Positions 15,927 through 25,208 of a stretch of 64,000 bases of DNA are shown here, piece after piece (position 1 is the stretch's first letter; each line of letters opens with the position of its first letter). The translations under genes were made by a program, and so were the position numbers. This stretch comes from an uncultured Octadecabacter sp. (GTDB lineage Bacteria > Pseudomonadota > Alphaproteobacteria > Rhodobacterales > Rhodobacteraceae). The stretch lies in assembly GCA_937891785.1 (NCBI GenBank), contig CALAGN010000149.1, positions 62,001 to 126,000 of the forward strand, written 5' to 3'. The notes under the pieces were generated by a model. That model did no database searches. It had not been told where the DNA came from and saw nothing but the letters and a program-made list of their open reading frames with translations.

Positions 15927-18322
15927 AATTCACCCTAAGCTGGCTGAAATCGCACCTTGATACCAACGCGACGGTTGATGAAATCACCGAAGCGCTGACC
16001 GATCTTGGGCTTGAGGTTGAGGGGGTCGAGAACCCGCTTGCGAAACTTGAGGCGTTCACTCTTGGCTATGTGACCCATGCCGAAAAGCACCCCGATGCTG
16101 ACAAGCTGAAGGTCTGCAAGGTGGACACGGACGAAGGCGAGTTGCAGATCATCTGCGGTGCGCCCAACGCGCGGCAAGGGATCACAGTGGTTGTCGCCAA
16201 GCCTGGCGTTTATGTGCCGGGCATTGATACGACCATCGGTGTGGGCAAAATCCGTGGCATCGAATCCTATGGCATGATGGCCTCTGAGCGCGAATTGGAA
16301 CTGTCCGAAGAGCACGACGGTATTATCGAACTGCCCAGCGGCAAGGTTGGCGACAAGTTCATCGATTGGCTGGCCGAAAATGACCCGTCCAAGGTCGATC
16401 CTGTCATTGAAATTGCGATCACCCCGAACCGCCCTGATGCGCTTGGAGTGCGTGGAATTGCCCGCGATCTGGCGGCGCGTGGATTGGGCGTGATGAAGGA
16501 CCGCACAGTTGTGCCTGTGCCCGCGATCTTTGCCTGCCCCGTCAGCGTGACGATTGATGAAGACACGCTGGCGCAAGCGCCGGTGTTTTATGGCCGTGTC
16601 ATCCGCGGCGTGAAAAACGGCCCCTCGCCCGCGTGGCTCCAAGACCTGCTTCGCGCGATTGGCTTGCACCCAATCAGCCTTCTTGTCGATGTAACCAACT
16701 TTTTCACCTATGATCTGAACCGCCCGCTGCACGTTTTCGATGCAGACAAAATCGCTGGAAATGCGCTGCGTCTGCATAAGGCAAAGGGTGGCGAAACCTT
16801 GGTTGGGTTGGATGAAAAGGAATACTCTTTCCAAGAAGGCATGACAATTATTTCGGATGCCGAAAAGCCCGAAAGCATCGCCGGCGTTATGGGTGGTTTG
16901 GAAACTGGCTGCACGATGGACACGGTCAATGTGTTCGTCGAGGCTGCGTATTTTGACACGATCCACACCGCTTACACCGGTCGCGCGCTCAAGATTAACT
17001 CGGACGCACGCTATCGCTTTGAGCGCGGCATCGACGCGGCCTTCACTCCCGAAGGGTTAGAACATGCGGTGCGGATGATCGTGGACAATGCAGGCGGCGA
17101 GGCGTCCGAGATTGTCATGGCTGGCGCACAGCCTGATTTCGCGCGCGCTTACAAACTTGATACCGCGCGCTGTTCTTCATTGGTTGGCATGGATATCCCT
17201 GCGGAAACCCAGCGGAAAACCCTGACCGACCTGGGCTTTGTGATGGAAGGCGATATGGCCCATGTTCCGTCATGGCGCCCCGATGTGCAAGGCGAGGCCG
17301 ATCTGGTCGAGGAAGTCGCGCGCATTGCGTCCCTGACTAAACTGGAAGGCAAACCGCTTGCCCGTGTGAAGGCGGGCGTGCCTGCCCCGGTGCTGACGCC
17401 GATGCAGAAACGCCAGCAGATGGCGCGCCGGACCTGCGCGACGCTGGGCTACAACGAATGCGTTACATATAGCTTTATCGACAAGGCGGCAGCAACGCTG
17501 TTTGGTGGCGGTGATGATGCTACGATGCTGGGTAATCCGATTTCCAGCGAAATGTCACACATGCGCCCTGCGTTGATGCCCGGTCTATTGCAGGCCGCAG
17601 CACGTAATCAGGCACGCGGTTTCACGGATATGGCCCTATTCGAGGTCGGTGATGCGTTCAGCGGTGGCGAACCGGGCGAGCAACACGGCTTAGTCACGGG
17701 CCTGTTGATCGGGCGCACCGGCCCCAAAGACGTGCACGGATCATCGCGTCTTGTCGATATTTTCGACGCCAAGGCAGACGCCGAGGCCGTTCTTGCCGCT
17801 ATCGGTGCACCCGCCAAGGTGCAGATCATGCGCGGTGTCGACGATAGCTGGCACCCTGGACGTCATGGAAAAATATGTCTGGGGCCGAAAAAGATTTTGG
17901 GCATTTTTGGTGAAATCCACCCCAAGATTTTGACTGTAATGGGGGTCAAGGGCCCCGCCGTCGGATTCACGATTTGGCCGGGCGCGGTGCCGTTGCCGCG
18001 CAATGTGGGCGCAAGTCGCGGCGCATTGATCGCCCCTGATTTGCAAGCGGTCGAACGAGACTTTGCATTTGTTGTCGATGCAGACGTGGATGCGCTGACG
18101 CTGGTGAATGCGGCGTCTGGTGCTGACAAAGTGCTAATTGATGGCGTGCGCGTGTTTGATGAATTTATCGACGGCAGCCTTGGTGACGGCAAGAAAAGCC
18201 TTGCGATCACTGTCCGGCTTCAGCCCAGCGATGCGACTTTGAAAGAGGCCGATATCGAAGCAGTAAGTGCCACGATCATAGAGAAAGTTTCCAAAGCCAC
18301 GGGCGGCACGCTACGCGGTTAA
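15923..18322 (+). CDS. pheT: Phenylalanyl-tRNA synthetase beta subunit
   Basis: 799 residues; tRNA-binding and editing subunit of PheRS. Domains in order: EMAP-like tRNA-binding domain near 39-150 (KLKVCKVDT, CGAPNAR), B3/B4 editing domain around 210-380, B5 near 400-470, the catalytic-core-like region, and the C-terminal FDX-ACB anticodon-binding domain from about 705 (AVERDFAFVVDADV). Full length. Starts within the ASCH stop; ends with a 4-nt overlap (TTAA) with the convergent LysR gene. Confidence 0.98.
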   Translation: MKFTLSWLKSHLDTNATVDEITEALTDLGLEVEGVENPLAKLEAFTLGYVTHAEKHPDADKLKVCKVDTDEGELQIICGAPNARQGITVVVAKPGVYVPGIDTTIGVGKIRGIESYGMMASERELELSEEHDGIIELPSGKVGDKFIDWLAENDPSKVDPVIEIAITPNRPDALGVRGIARDLAARGLGVMKDRTVVPVPAIFACPVSVTIDEDTLAQAPVFYGRVIRGVKNGPSPAWLQDLLRAIGLHPISLLVDVTNFFTYDLNRPLHVFDADKIAGNALRLHKAKGGETLVGLDEKEYSFQEGMTIISDAEKPESIAGVMGGLETGCTMDTVNVFVEAAYFDTIHTAYTGRALKINSDARYRFERGIDAAFTPEGLEHAVRMIVDNAGGEASEIVMAGAQPDFARAYKLDTARCSSLVGMDIPAETQRKTLTDLGFVMEGDMAHVPSWRPDVQGEADLVEEVARIASLTKLEGKPLARVKAGVPAPVLTPMQKRQQMARRTCATLGYNECVTYSFIDKAAATLFGGGDDATMLGNPISSEMSHMRPALMPGLLQAAARNQARGFTDMALFEVGDAFSGGEPGEQHGLVTGLLIGRTGPKDVHGSSRLVDIFDAKADAEAVLAAIGAPAKVQIMRGVDDSWHPGRHGKICLGPKKILGIFGEIHPKILTVMGVKGPAVGFTIWPGAVPLPRNVGASRGALIAPDLQAVERDFAFVVDADVDALTLVNAASGADKVLIDGVRVFDEFIDGSLGDGKKSLAITVRLQPSDATLKEADIEAVSATIIEKVSKATGGTLRG

Positions 18323-19209
18323 CGTGCAGCGATTGCCTCGGCCAAAAGATCATACACCAGCCTGATCCGTGGGCTGGTGTGAATCTCGCGGTGCGTGACT
18401 AGCCAGATCGGAAAGGTCACATGCAGGTCGTCGTGCATCACGGCTTCCATATCGGGTGCGCTTGCGGCGACATAGTCGTCCATCGGACATATCCCAAGAC
18501 CGGCACGCGCCAATTCCCATGACACCAACCCGTTTTCCGAGGATGATTTGAACACATCAACGGTCAGCGGAATATCCATCGCAACCAAGTATTCGGCCAT
18601 GCGGTTCGCATCGCCGAACGACACCCAGTCATGGCTGGCCAGATCCGCGCGGCTCGTGGGGCGGCCACGTTTATCAAGGTACGATTTCGCGGCATAGAAA
18701 TGCCCCACCGCATCAAGCACGAGGCGGGCCACAAGGTCGGGCTGATCTGGGCGTTGATGGCGGATGGCAATATCCGCCTCGCGGCGCATCAGGTCTTGGA
18801 TATCGTTGCTGGCGATAACGTCGATGGTCAGTTGCGGGGCGATCTTGCGCAGGGTCGCAACAACGCTGGGCAGGAACATCGCCGCAGTTATATCGCTTGC
18901 GGTGATCCGCACCTGTCCGCTGATTTCGGACCGCTGGCCGCTTGCTGATAGGGCAACACGTTCAGCCGCCAGCCCCATGTCCCGCGCGTGGGGCAACAAT
19001 TCGCGGCCTGCGTCCGTCAAGTCTAGCCGTCGCCCGACGCGTTCAAACAGCATCACCCCCAGTTGGTCTTCAAGGGCGGCCACCTGGCGACTGAGGGTGG
19101 GTTGCGTCAGACACAAAGCGCGCGCCGCTGCTGACAGTGAGCCTGTTTCTGCCGTTGAAAGAAATGCGCGCAGGTGGGTCCAGTCGGGGGTGGTTTTGGC
19201 ATGATCCAT
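18319..19209 (-). CDS. LysR-family transcriptional regulator
   Basis: 296 residues: N-terminal winged HTH (about 12-71, HLRAFLSTAETGSLSAAAR through QPTLSRQVAALEDQLGV), linker helix, then a periplasmic-binding-protein-like sensor domain (QVRITASD onward). It is divergent from a methyltransferase gene with 85 nt between, the standard layout for a LysR regulator and its target. The effector is unknown. Confidence 0.92.
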   Translation of the reverse strand: MDHAKTTPDWTHLRAFLSTAETGSLSAAARALCLTQPTLSRQVAALEDQLGVMLFERVGRRLDLTDAGRELLPHARDMGLAAERVALSASGQRSEISGQVRITASDITAAMFLPSVVATLRKIAPQLTIDVIASNDIQDLMRREADIAIRHQRPDQPDLVARLVLDAVGHFYAAKSYLDKRGRPTSRADLASHDWVSFGDANRMAEYLVAMDIPLTVDVFKSSSENGLVSWELARAGLGICPMDDYVAASAPDMEAVMHDDLHVTFPIWLVTHREIHTSPRIRLVYDLLAEAIAAR

Positions 19210-19221
19210 ACGTAAATGTAT
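19207..19221. promoter_or_regulatory. Possible LysR-type operator in the divergent intergenic region
   Basis: ATAC-N6-GTAT (in CATACGTAAATGTATAAA) overlaps the LysR start codon, and a second AAATGTAG lies about 45 nt further right. Paired short palindromes with a T-N11-A core are typical LysR sites. The region is only 85 nt long, so this is a weak but positioned candidate. Confidence 0.25.
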
Positions 19222-19294
19222 AAAGACCTTGCGGATTTCGTCAATTCACAGCGTATCCATGCAAATGTAGGGTGCTTCGAAAGAGGGACACAAA

Positions 19295-19924
19295 ATGACA
19301 TCAGCTAAATTCTGGGACAAACGTGCCCGCAAATATGCCGCCTCCAAGATCGCTGATCTGTCGGCTTATGAATACACCCGCGAGCGCACGCGCAGCTATC
19401 TTAGGGCGACTGATACGGTGTTAGAGATGGGCTGCGGCAGTGGTTCAACCGCACTGGAACTTGCCACTGATGCCGGGCTGATTATCGGCACAGATGTTTC
19501 GTCCGAGATGGTCAAGATCGCGGCCGAAAAGGCGCAGGCCGGGGGGGTGAAAAACGCCAGCTTTCGTGTGGCAGCAGTTAGCGATGCGTTGAATGCGCCG
19601 GAACCTGTGGATGTCGTCCTGGGGTTCAACATCTTTCATTTGGTGCGCAACCGCGAAGAAATCTATGCCGATATCTACCGCAAGCTGCCGGTTGGCGGCG
19701 CGTTCATTTCGAAAACGCCGTGTTTGTCGGAACCTTCCATCGGGCTCAAACGGTTTGCTTTTGCGGCAATGATTCCACTGATGCGGATGTTGGGCATCGC
19801 GCCCTATGTGGCGAGGTTCAGCTTTGCCGAACACGAGGGTGCGATCCGTTTTGCCGGTTTCGATCTGATTGAAGTTGGCAGTTTTCCGGAAATGAACCGC
19901 TATATTGTTGCGCGCAAGCGTTAA
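19295..19924 (+). CDS. Class I SAM-dependent methyltransferase
   Basis: 209 residues with motif I VLEMGCGSGSTALELA (about 44-59), the acidic residue after strand 2 (GTDVSSEMVKIA) and motif IV-like VVLGFNIFHLV. The N-terminal KFWDKRARKYAASKI is shared with a small group of roseobacter methyltransferases. Substrate unknown; the divergent LysR gene is the likely regulator. Confidence 0.85.
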   Translation: MTSAKFWDKRARKYAASKIADLSAYEYTRERTRSYLRATDTVLEMGCGSGSTALELATDAGLIIGTDVSSEMVKIAAEKAQAGGVKNASFRVAAVSDALNAPEPVDVVLGFNIFHLVRNREEIYADIYRKLPVGGAFISKTPCLSEPSIGLKRFAFAAMIPLMRMLGIAPYVARFSFAEHEGAIRFAGFDLIEVGSFPEMNRYIVARKR

Positions 19925-19976
19925 CCCCACGCGGAGAGTGTGATACCAACAGCCGAACTCAAAACGGAGAATTGGG

Positions 19977-20423
19977 ATGTTGAAGGTCTATCTTTCAGGC
20001 GAAATTCACACGGACTGGCGTGAACAAATTATTGATGGGGCCAAGGGGCTCGATGTGTCGTTCAACAGCCCTGTCACAGATCACGCGGCAAGCGATGACT
20101 GCGGCGTTGCGATTCTTGGGGAAGAGCCGAACAAGTATTGGCACGACCACAAAGGCGCCATGGTCAGCGCGATCCGCACCCGCAAGGGGATTGAAGATGC
20201 GGACGTGGTCGTTGTGCGCTTTGGCGAAAAATACAAACAGTGGAACGCAGCATTTGATGCGGGATATGCCGCAGCACTCGGCAAGTCGCTGGTTATCCTT
20301 AGCCAGCCAGACCAACAGCACCCGCTAAAGGAAGTCCACGCCGCCGCCTTGGCTGTCGCCGAGCAGCCCGCGCAGGTCGTTGAAATCCTGCGCTATGTGC
20401 TGACCGGGGTGTTGCCCAAATAG
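19977..20423 (+). CDS. YtoQ family protein
   Basis: 148 residues with MLKVYLSGEIHTDWR, NSPVTDHAASD, and ADVVVVRFGEKYKQWNAAFDAGYA, the YtoQ pattern related to nucleoside 2-deoxyribosyltransferase-like folds. Function is not established. A GGAG-containing leader precedes the ATG. Confidence 0.82.
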   Translation: MLKVYLSGEIHTDWREQIIDGAKGLDVSFNSPVTDHAASDDCGVAILGEEPNKYWHDHKGAMVSAIRTRKGIEDADVVVVRFGEKYKQWNAAFDAGYAAALGKSLVILSQPDQQHPLKEVHAAALAVAEQPAQVVEILRYVLTGVLPK

Positions 20424-20454
20424 GGCAGGGGACAACCCACCCCATACACCGCAC

Positions 20455-21150
20455 TCAGGAGGGCGCAGGAATGTTGCGCCCTTTTACCGCCGCCGGTCGT
20501 TCAAAGAACCGCTCTACATAGGCGGGCACGTGGGTCAGGCCGTTATACCCTGTGACGTCTTTCGCCTCGTAGTAATCCAGCGCATTCAACCATGGGGCCA
20601 GTGCGATATCGGCGATGCTGAATTCACCGGTGATCCAGTCCTTGCCGTCTAGTTCCCGCTCGACCACGGCCAGCAGGCGCTTGGCTTCGCCAATGTAGCG
20701 GTCACGTGCCGTGGGGTCGTCCATCGCGGCACCTGCGAATTTGTAGAAGAAACCGAGCTGACCGAACATCGGCCCAATGCCGCCCATCTGAAACATCAGC
20801 CACTGGATTGTGCGGGCTTTGTCACTGGCAGTCTTCCCCAACAGACGGCCGGTTTTTTCTGCCAGATAGATCAGGATAGCACCGCTCTCGAATAGTGTGA
20901 CTGGCCCGTCGGGGCCATTGGGGTCAAGGATTGCTGGAATTTTGTTGTTTGGGCTCAGGGACAGGAACGCATCTGATTTCACGTCAGCATCGGCCAAGGT
21001 AACAAGGTGGGGTTCATACTCTAACCCCAGTTCTTCAAGCGCGATCGATACCTTGACGCCGTTCGGGGTCGGGAAGGAATATAGCTGAATGATATCGGGG
21101 CGTGTAGCCGGCCACCGTGCGGTGATGGGGAATTGCGAAAGATCAGTCAT
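20455..21150 (-). CDS. Glutathione S-transferase family protein
   Basis: 231 residues: thioredoxin-like N domain (IQLYSFPTPNGVKVSIALEE, then NNKIPAI with the cis-Pro, and ESGAILIYLAE) and an all-helical C domain. This is the YghU/YfcG-type subgroup, often disulfide-bond reductases using glutathione. The residue after the first strand is TPNG, with Asn where other classes use Ser or Cys, as in that subgroup. Stand-alone gene. Confidence 0.87.
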   Translation of the reverse strand: MTDLSQFPITARWPATRPDIIQLYSFPTPNGVKVSIALEELGLEYEPHLVTLADADVKSDAFLSLSPNNKIPAILDPNGPDGPVTLFESGAILIYLAEKTGRLLGKTASDKARTIQWLMFQMGGIGPMFGQLGFFYKFAGAAMDDPTARDRYIGEAKRLLAVVERELDGKDWITGEFSIADIALAPWLNALDYYEAKDVTGYNGLTHVPAYVERFFERPAAVKGRNIPAPS

Positions 21151-21301
21151 GCTTTTTCCTTTGGCTGTGCTGTAGCCTGTACTTAGGGGGAAAGCGGGCC
21201 CAAAAAACCCCCTCGTTCTCTGCGGTTTTCACAGTATGACTGTGCGCACAAGCGCAGCTGACGACAGATCGGCGCGCAGGGAACTCAGTGGGAACAAAGA
21301 C

Positions 21302-21712
21302 ATGATTAAAGAATTCAAAGATTTCATCGCCAAGGGCAACGTCATGGACATGGCCGTTGGTATCATCATCGGCGCAGCGTTTACCGCAATCGTCGGTAGC
21401 CTTGTGGCAGATTTGATCAACCCGATCATCAGCCTGTTCATGGGCGGCGTTGATTTCAGCGGCATGTATGCGCTGCTGGGCGAAGGCGAATATGCTTCGA
21501 TTGGTGCAGCCGAAGAAGCAGGCGCAGCGGTGTTTGCTTATGGCCGCTTTATCATGGCGATCATCAACTTCCTGATCATCGCATTCGTGGTGTTCATGTT
21601 GGTCCGTTCGGTCAACAAGATGAAAAAGAAAGAAGAAGCAGCCCCCGCCGCGCCAGCAGGTCCGACGCAGGAAGAGCTTTTGATGGAAATCCGCGACACC
21701 CTGAAAAAGTAA
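21302..21712 (+). CDS. mscL: Large-conductance mechanosensitive channel
   Basis: 136 residues: [27 protein letters not shown] is the diagnostic N-terminal helix and first membrane helix; the second helix is [19 protein letters not shown], followed by a charged tail. MscL opens as a homopentamer on hypo-osmotic shock to vent solutes. The ATG at 21302 is the family start; a longer frame from 21236 adds only leader. It ends at a hairpin terminator. Confidence 0.96.
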   Translation: MIKEFKDFIAKGNVMDMAVGIIIGAAFTAIVGSLVADLINPIISLFMGGVDFSGMYALLGEGEYASIGAAEEAGAAVFAYGRFIMAIINFLIIAFVVFMLVRSVNKMKKKEEAAPAAPAGPTQEELLMEIRDTLKK

Positions 21713-21735
21713 GCGTTTCTACATATACAATTCGA

Positions 21736-21763
21736 GAGGCCCGCCAGTTTCGTGGGCCTTTTC
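21736..21763 (+). terminator. Intrinsic terminator of mscL
   Basis: AGGCCCG (21737-21743) pairs with TGGGCCT (21753-21759) with one G-T pair, loop of nine, then TTTT. It lies 25 nt after the mscL stop. Confidence 0.8.
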
Positions 21764-21825
21764 GTTTCTGGTGGCCTGATGCCAAATGCAACGATAGGCT
21801 TGGTCCAGCAAAAAGGGATAAAGCA

Positions 21826-22425
21826 ATGAAAATCATCATAATCGGAGCGGGAGGCGCCGTTGGGAAAACGGCCGTTCAGGCCCTGTCGGAGCGCCATGAC
21901 GTCATCACAGCGGGTCGATCAAGTGGCGATATCACCGTCGATCTCGAGGATTTTTCCAGCATCCAGACGATGTACAAAATGGTCGGCAAGGTTGACGCAG
22001 TTGTCTGCGCCATTGGCCACGGTCACTTTGGCCCAGTGCAGGACATGGCACCTGAACAGGCCATGATCGGTATCGACGGCAAGGCGATGGCGCAGATCAA
22101 TCTGGTGCTAGCAGGGATCGCGCACGTCATTGACGGTGGGTCTTTCACACTGACCAGCGGCGTGTTGAACCGTGATCCGATCAAGGGTGGTGCGGCTGCC
22201 GCTGCCGCGAACGGAGCGATTGACGGCTTTGTCGCGGGGGCCGCTGTTGATATGCCGCGCGGCATCCGTATCAACGCTGTCAGCCCCGAAGTTCTGGAAG
22301 CATCACGCACGAAATATGAGGGGTTCTTTCGCGGCCACAATCACGTAAGCGACCATGCCGTTGGCGAAGCCTTCAGCAAATCCGTCGAAGGGTGCCTGAC
22401 CGGACAGGTGTTCATCGTCGAGTAG
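21826..22425 (+). CDS. Short-chain dehydrogenase (compact SDR)
   Basis: 199 residues with the NAD(P)-binding opening KIIIIGAGGAVGKTAV and a reduced catalytic part; VVCAIGHGHFG replaces the NNAG block and AAAAANGAIDGFV stands in the region of the YxxxK helix, so the standard catalytic Tyr-Lys is not visible. Such short SDR-like proteins are common in proteobacteria, usually of unknown substrate. Stop codon lies inside the next terminator stem. Confidence 0.75.
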   Translation: MKIIIIGAGGAVGKTAVQALSERHDVITAGRSSGDITVDLEDFSSIQTMYKMVGKVDAVVCAIGHGHFGPVQDMAPEQAMIGIDGKAMAQINLVLAGIAHVIDGGSFTLTSGVLNRDPIKGGAAAAAANGAIDGFVAGAAVDMPRGIRINAVSPEVLEASRTKYEGFFRGHNHVSDHAVGEAFSKSVEGCLTGQVFIVE

Positions 22426-22452
22426 GCCCGCCTAATACGGCGGGCCATTTTG
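22425..22452. terminator. Bidirectional terminator between the SDR and the ferric-reductase-like gene
   Basis: GGCCCGCC (22425-22432), loop TAATAC, GGCGGGCC (22439-22446), then ATTTT on the + strand. The stem starts on the last base of the SDR stop codon and ends 10 nt before the stop of the opposite gene. Confidence 0.8.
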
Positions 22453-22455
22453 CAT

Positions 22456-23051
22456 TTAGGCTGCGGCTGCTGTCGGACGGCGGGGGCGCAGATAGACGTA
22501 CCACAATCTATAAAGTGTGAGTAGGGCCAGTGGCGCGAAATGGATGACGGCGGCCCATGGGCTGCGCCAGTCATGCAAGGACGCCCAGTGCATCAGCGTC
22601 AGCACGTAGGTCCAGCGTTGTAGCGGCTTCCATGCCGTACCCAGCTTGCGCGCCGCATAGTCCATCGACGTCGCCGCCAGCGGGATGAAGATGACAAACG
22701 CCAACCAGCCGGTCCAGATATCGAGCTTTGTGAAATCAGAGACCACTGTGGCCCAAGGTTCGGACCCAAGATAAAAGCCGGTATGTAGCGCGGCATACCC
22801 AAAGGCAGCGACACCGAAATAACGCCGGTTCTTGACCAGCCAACGCGGCGCGCACCAGCCCTTGAACAAATACATCAGCGGGGTGGCCATCATGCCAATG
22901 ATCATGAACCGTGCAGCGAATTCACCCGTGGGGTGCAGCAGGCGATGCATACGCGGGCGTCCGCGCTGGTTACGACATCGTTTAGAATGCCGATAGCGGG
23001 CAGGGCAAGAATGCCCAAAGCAGATAGGGGGAATAGCGGGACAACATAGTA
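22456..23051 (-). pseudogene. MsrQ/YedZ-like heme membrane protein with frame breaks at the 5' end
   Basis: The open part (22456-22950, 164 residues from MHRLLHPTGEF) has several hydrophobic helices with His residues (ALHTGFYLG, LTLMHWASLHD), as in ferric-reductase-like heme subunits that feed electrons to MsrP or similar. Family members, as I recall, start about 33 residues earlier. Reading upstream gives exactly that N terminus but in two other frames: an ATG at 23051 with YSPYLLWAF, then ALPAIGILNDVVTSADARV in a second frame, then MHRLL. Each step is a one-base loss. So either the gene is decaying or two bases are missing from the assembly. If translated from 22950 it would lack its first helix. 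Confidence 0.6.
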
Positions 23052-23107
23052 GGCTCCGAAATGAGGTTACGAACCCTTAATACGTTGTCCCTTTAGCTCT
23101 CCGTCGT

Positions 23108-24226
23108 TCAGTTTTTCAATGCGAGTTGCGGCGATAAGACATCAATCCCAAGCGCCTTGCCGACGGCGTAATATGTCAGCTGGCCAGCGTGGATGTTCAA
23201 GCCGTTCAGCAGATGCTCGTCGTCTTCACAGGCCTTGCGCCAGCCTTTGTTGGCAAGTGCCAACATGAACGGCATCGTCGCATTGCCAAGCGCGATTGTG
23301 GACGTCCGCGCTACGGCACCGGGCATATTGGCAACGCAGTAATGCATGATGCCGTCAACGTCGTAGATCGGGTCTTGGTGGGTGGTCGCCTTGGAGGTTT
23401 CGAAACACCCGCCTTGGTCAATTGCCACATCAACAATTACGGCACCCGGCCTTAGCTCGGACAGTTGCGCGCGGCTGATAAGTTTCGGCGCAGCGGCACC
23501 TGGGATCAGCACCGCACCGATGATCATATCGGCCTGACGGGCAAGTTCGATTGTGTTGCCGGCGCTAGCATAGCTTGTCTTGAAGGTGCCGCCAAAGGCA
23601 TCATCCAAGTAGCGCATGCGCGGCAGCGAACGGTCAAGCACGGTCACATCCGCGCCCATTCCGGCGGCCACGCGGGCCGCGTGGGTGCCTACGACCCCAC
23701 CGCCGATAACGACAACACGCGCAGGGCCAACACCGGGGACGCCGCCCATTAGCACGCCGAGTCCGCCATTTGCCTTTTGCAGCGTCCAAGCGCCGACCTG
23801 CGGAGCGAGCTTGCCCGCAACTTCGGACATTGGGGCGAGCAAGGGCAGGCCGCCGGAGCGGTCAGTGACGGTTTCATAGGCGATAGCTGTGCAGCCGGAC
23901 TCCATCAGGTCTTTGGTTTGGGCGGGGTCAGGGGCAAGGTGCAAATAGGTGAACAGGATTTGGCCTTCGCGCAGCATCTTGCGCTCACCGGCCTGCGGCT
24001 CCTTAACCTTGACGATCATGTCAGCGGTGTCGAACACCTCTTTGGCGGTGCCGACGATATTGGCGCCAGCAGCGATGTAATCCTCGTCGGGAAAGCCGGA
24101 TCCGGTACCTGCGTTGGTTTCAACCGTAACCTGATGACCGTTGGCAATCGCCTCGACGGCGGCGTTGGGCGTTAGGCCCACGCGAAACTCTTGTGGTTTG
24201 ATTTCTTTTGGGCAACCGATGTGCAT
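23108..24226 (-). CDS. ald: Alanine dehydrogenase
   Basis: 372 residues, NAD-dependent interconversion of L-alanine and pyruvate plus ammonia. Seen: MHIGCPKEIKPQEFRVGLTP start, VKVKEPQ (catalytic Lys region), FTYLHLAPD (His), the Rossmann block VVIGGGVVGTHAAR and the Ald signature around SELRPGAVIVDVAIDQGGC. Full length. It is divergent from an Lrp/AsnC regulator, the usual pairing for alanine-induced ald control. Confidence 0.97.
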   Translation of the reverse strand: MHIGCPKEIKPQEFRVGLTPNAAVEAIANGHQVTVETNAGTGSGFPDEDYIAAGANIVGTAKEVFDTADMIVKVKEPQAGERKMLREGQILFTYLHLAPDPAQTKDLMESGCTAIAYETVTDRSGGLPLLAPMSEVAGKLAPQVGAWTLQKANGGLGVLMGGVPGVGPARVVVIGGGVVGTHAARVAAGMGADVTVLDRSLPRMRYLDDAFGGTFKTSYASAGNTIELARQADMIIGAVLIPGAAAPKLISRAQLSELRPGAVIVDVAIDQGGCFETSKATTHQDPIYDVDGIMHYCVANMPGAVARTSTIALGNATMPFMLALANKGWRKACEDDEHLLNGLNIHAGQLTYYAVGKALGIDVLSPQLALKN

Positions 24227-24361
24227 TTTGTGTCCTCCCTGAACTGCGTGGACTATGGGCGTGTGAGATCGAAATTACTGTGTGATTTTTGCTGATTTTG
24301 ATGGTATACTCGCTTAGAAACGAGCGTGGATGCGTCAAAAGGTCGGAGGATCGTGCGAGAA

Positions 24362-24820
24362 ATGGAAATTGATCAAATAGATAGGCGAATCCTCAAGGCA
24401 TTGCAGCGGGGCTGCCGCATGTCCCATGCCGAGATGTCCGAAAAGGTGAATCTCTCCCCTTCGGCCTGCCACCGTCGCGTGCAGCGCCTTGAGAAAGAAG
24501 GGATCATTCGCGACTACGTTGCCTTGCTGGATGCCCGCAAGATTGGCCGCAAGACCACGGTTTTTGTCGAAATTACCTTGTCCGCCCAAGCCGACGAAGT
24601 TTTGGATGCGTTTGAAAAGGCTGTCGCGCGAATACCAGATGTATTGGAATGTCATCTCATGGCCGGAGCCGCGGATTACCTGTTGAAAGTCGTGGCCGCT
24701 GATACTGACGATTTCGCTGCGATCCACCGCCGCCATTTGGCAAGCCTTCCGGGTGTGCAGACGATGCAATCCAGTTTCGCGCTGCGCACCGTAGTCAGCA
24801 CGACAGCGCTTCCGGTCTAG
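24362..24820 (+). CDS. Lrp/AsnC-family regulator, likely controlling ald
   Basis: About 152 residues: N-terminal HTH (DQIDRRILKALQRGCRMSHAE, LSPSACHRRVQRLEKEGII) and C-terminal RAM ligand-binding domain (KTTVFVEITL to VVAADTDDF). Divergent from ald, so it is likely the alanine-responsive activator. Start is open: the ATG at 24362 is 12 nt from GGAGG (24345-24349) and an in-frame GTG at 24353 only 3 nt, so a start at 24353 is possible. A short inverted repeat CTCG-N8-CGAG (24310-24325) lies in the shared upstream region. Confidence 0.9.
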   Translation: MEIDQIDRRILKALQRGCRMSHAEMSEKVNLSPSACHRRVQRLEKEGIIRDYVALLDARKIGRKTTVFVEITLSAQADEVLDAFEKAVARIPDVLECHLMAGAADYLLKVVAADTDDFAAIHRRHLASLPGVQTMQSSFALRTVVSTTALPV

Positions 24821-24827
24821 CAAAAGA

Positions 24828-24862
24828 AAACCCCCGCAGCCTTTGGCATACGGGGGTTTCCT
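24828..24862. terminator. Bidirectional terminator between lrp and rpsU
   Basis: AACCCCCG and CGGGGGTT (24829-24836 and 24851-24858) enclose a 14-nt loop; T-rich runs follow on both strands (TTTCC on +, TTTTCTTTT on -), so it can serve both convergent genes. Confidence 0.85.
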
Positions 24863-24892
24863 ATTCTTAAAGCGTTCAGTCGAAAGGGGTGC

Positions 24893-25099
24893 TTAGAGCA
24901 TTCCCTCGCGCTCTGCTTTCTTACGAGCCAGCTTGCGCTGACGGCGGATGGCCTCGGCCTTCTCGCGCGCATTTTTCTCGGAGGGCTTCTCGAAATGCTG
25001 CTTGAGCTTCATTTCACGAAAGACACCTTCACGCTGGAGCTTTTTCTTCAGAGCACGGAGCGCCTGATCGACGTTGTTCTCACGAACACTAACCTGCAT
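24893..25099 (-). CDS. rpsU: 30S ribosomal protein S21
   Basis: 68 residues, [20 protein letters not shown] with a basic C-terminal helix ([12 protein letters not shown]). S21 helps the 30S subunit bind mRNA. Stand-alone gene with its own promoter and a bidirectional terminator downstream. Confidence 0.97.
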   Translation of the reverse strand: MQVSVRENNVDQALRALKKKLQREGVFREMKLKQHFEKPSEKNAREKAEAIRRQRKLARKKAEREGML

Positions 25100-25152
25100 G
25101 TGGTTTTCACCACCTTTCTAGTCTGGAGTTGCAAGGATTTGCAGGAAGCCGC

Positions 25153-25181
25153 GATATAGCAAAGCCCCCTCGGGTTGTCTA
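25153..25181 (-). promoter_or_regulatory. Promoter of rpsU
   Basis: On the minus strand TAGACA (25181-25176) and TATATC (25158-25153) stand 17 nt apart, five and four matches to consensus. The -10 box is 54 nt before the rpsU ATG. Confidence 0.5.
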
Positions 25182-25208
25182 CACTGGCACCAAGCAAGGA
25201 GCCCTGCC

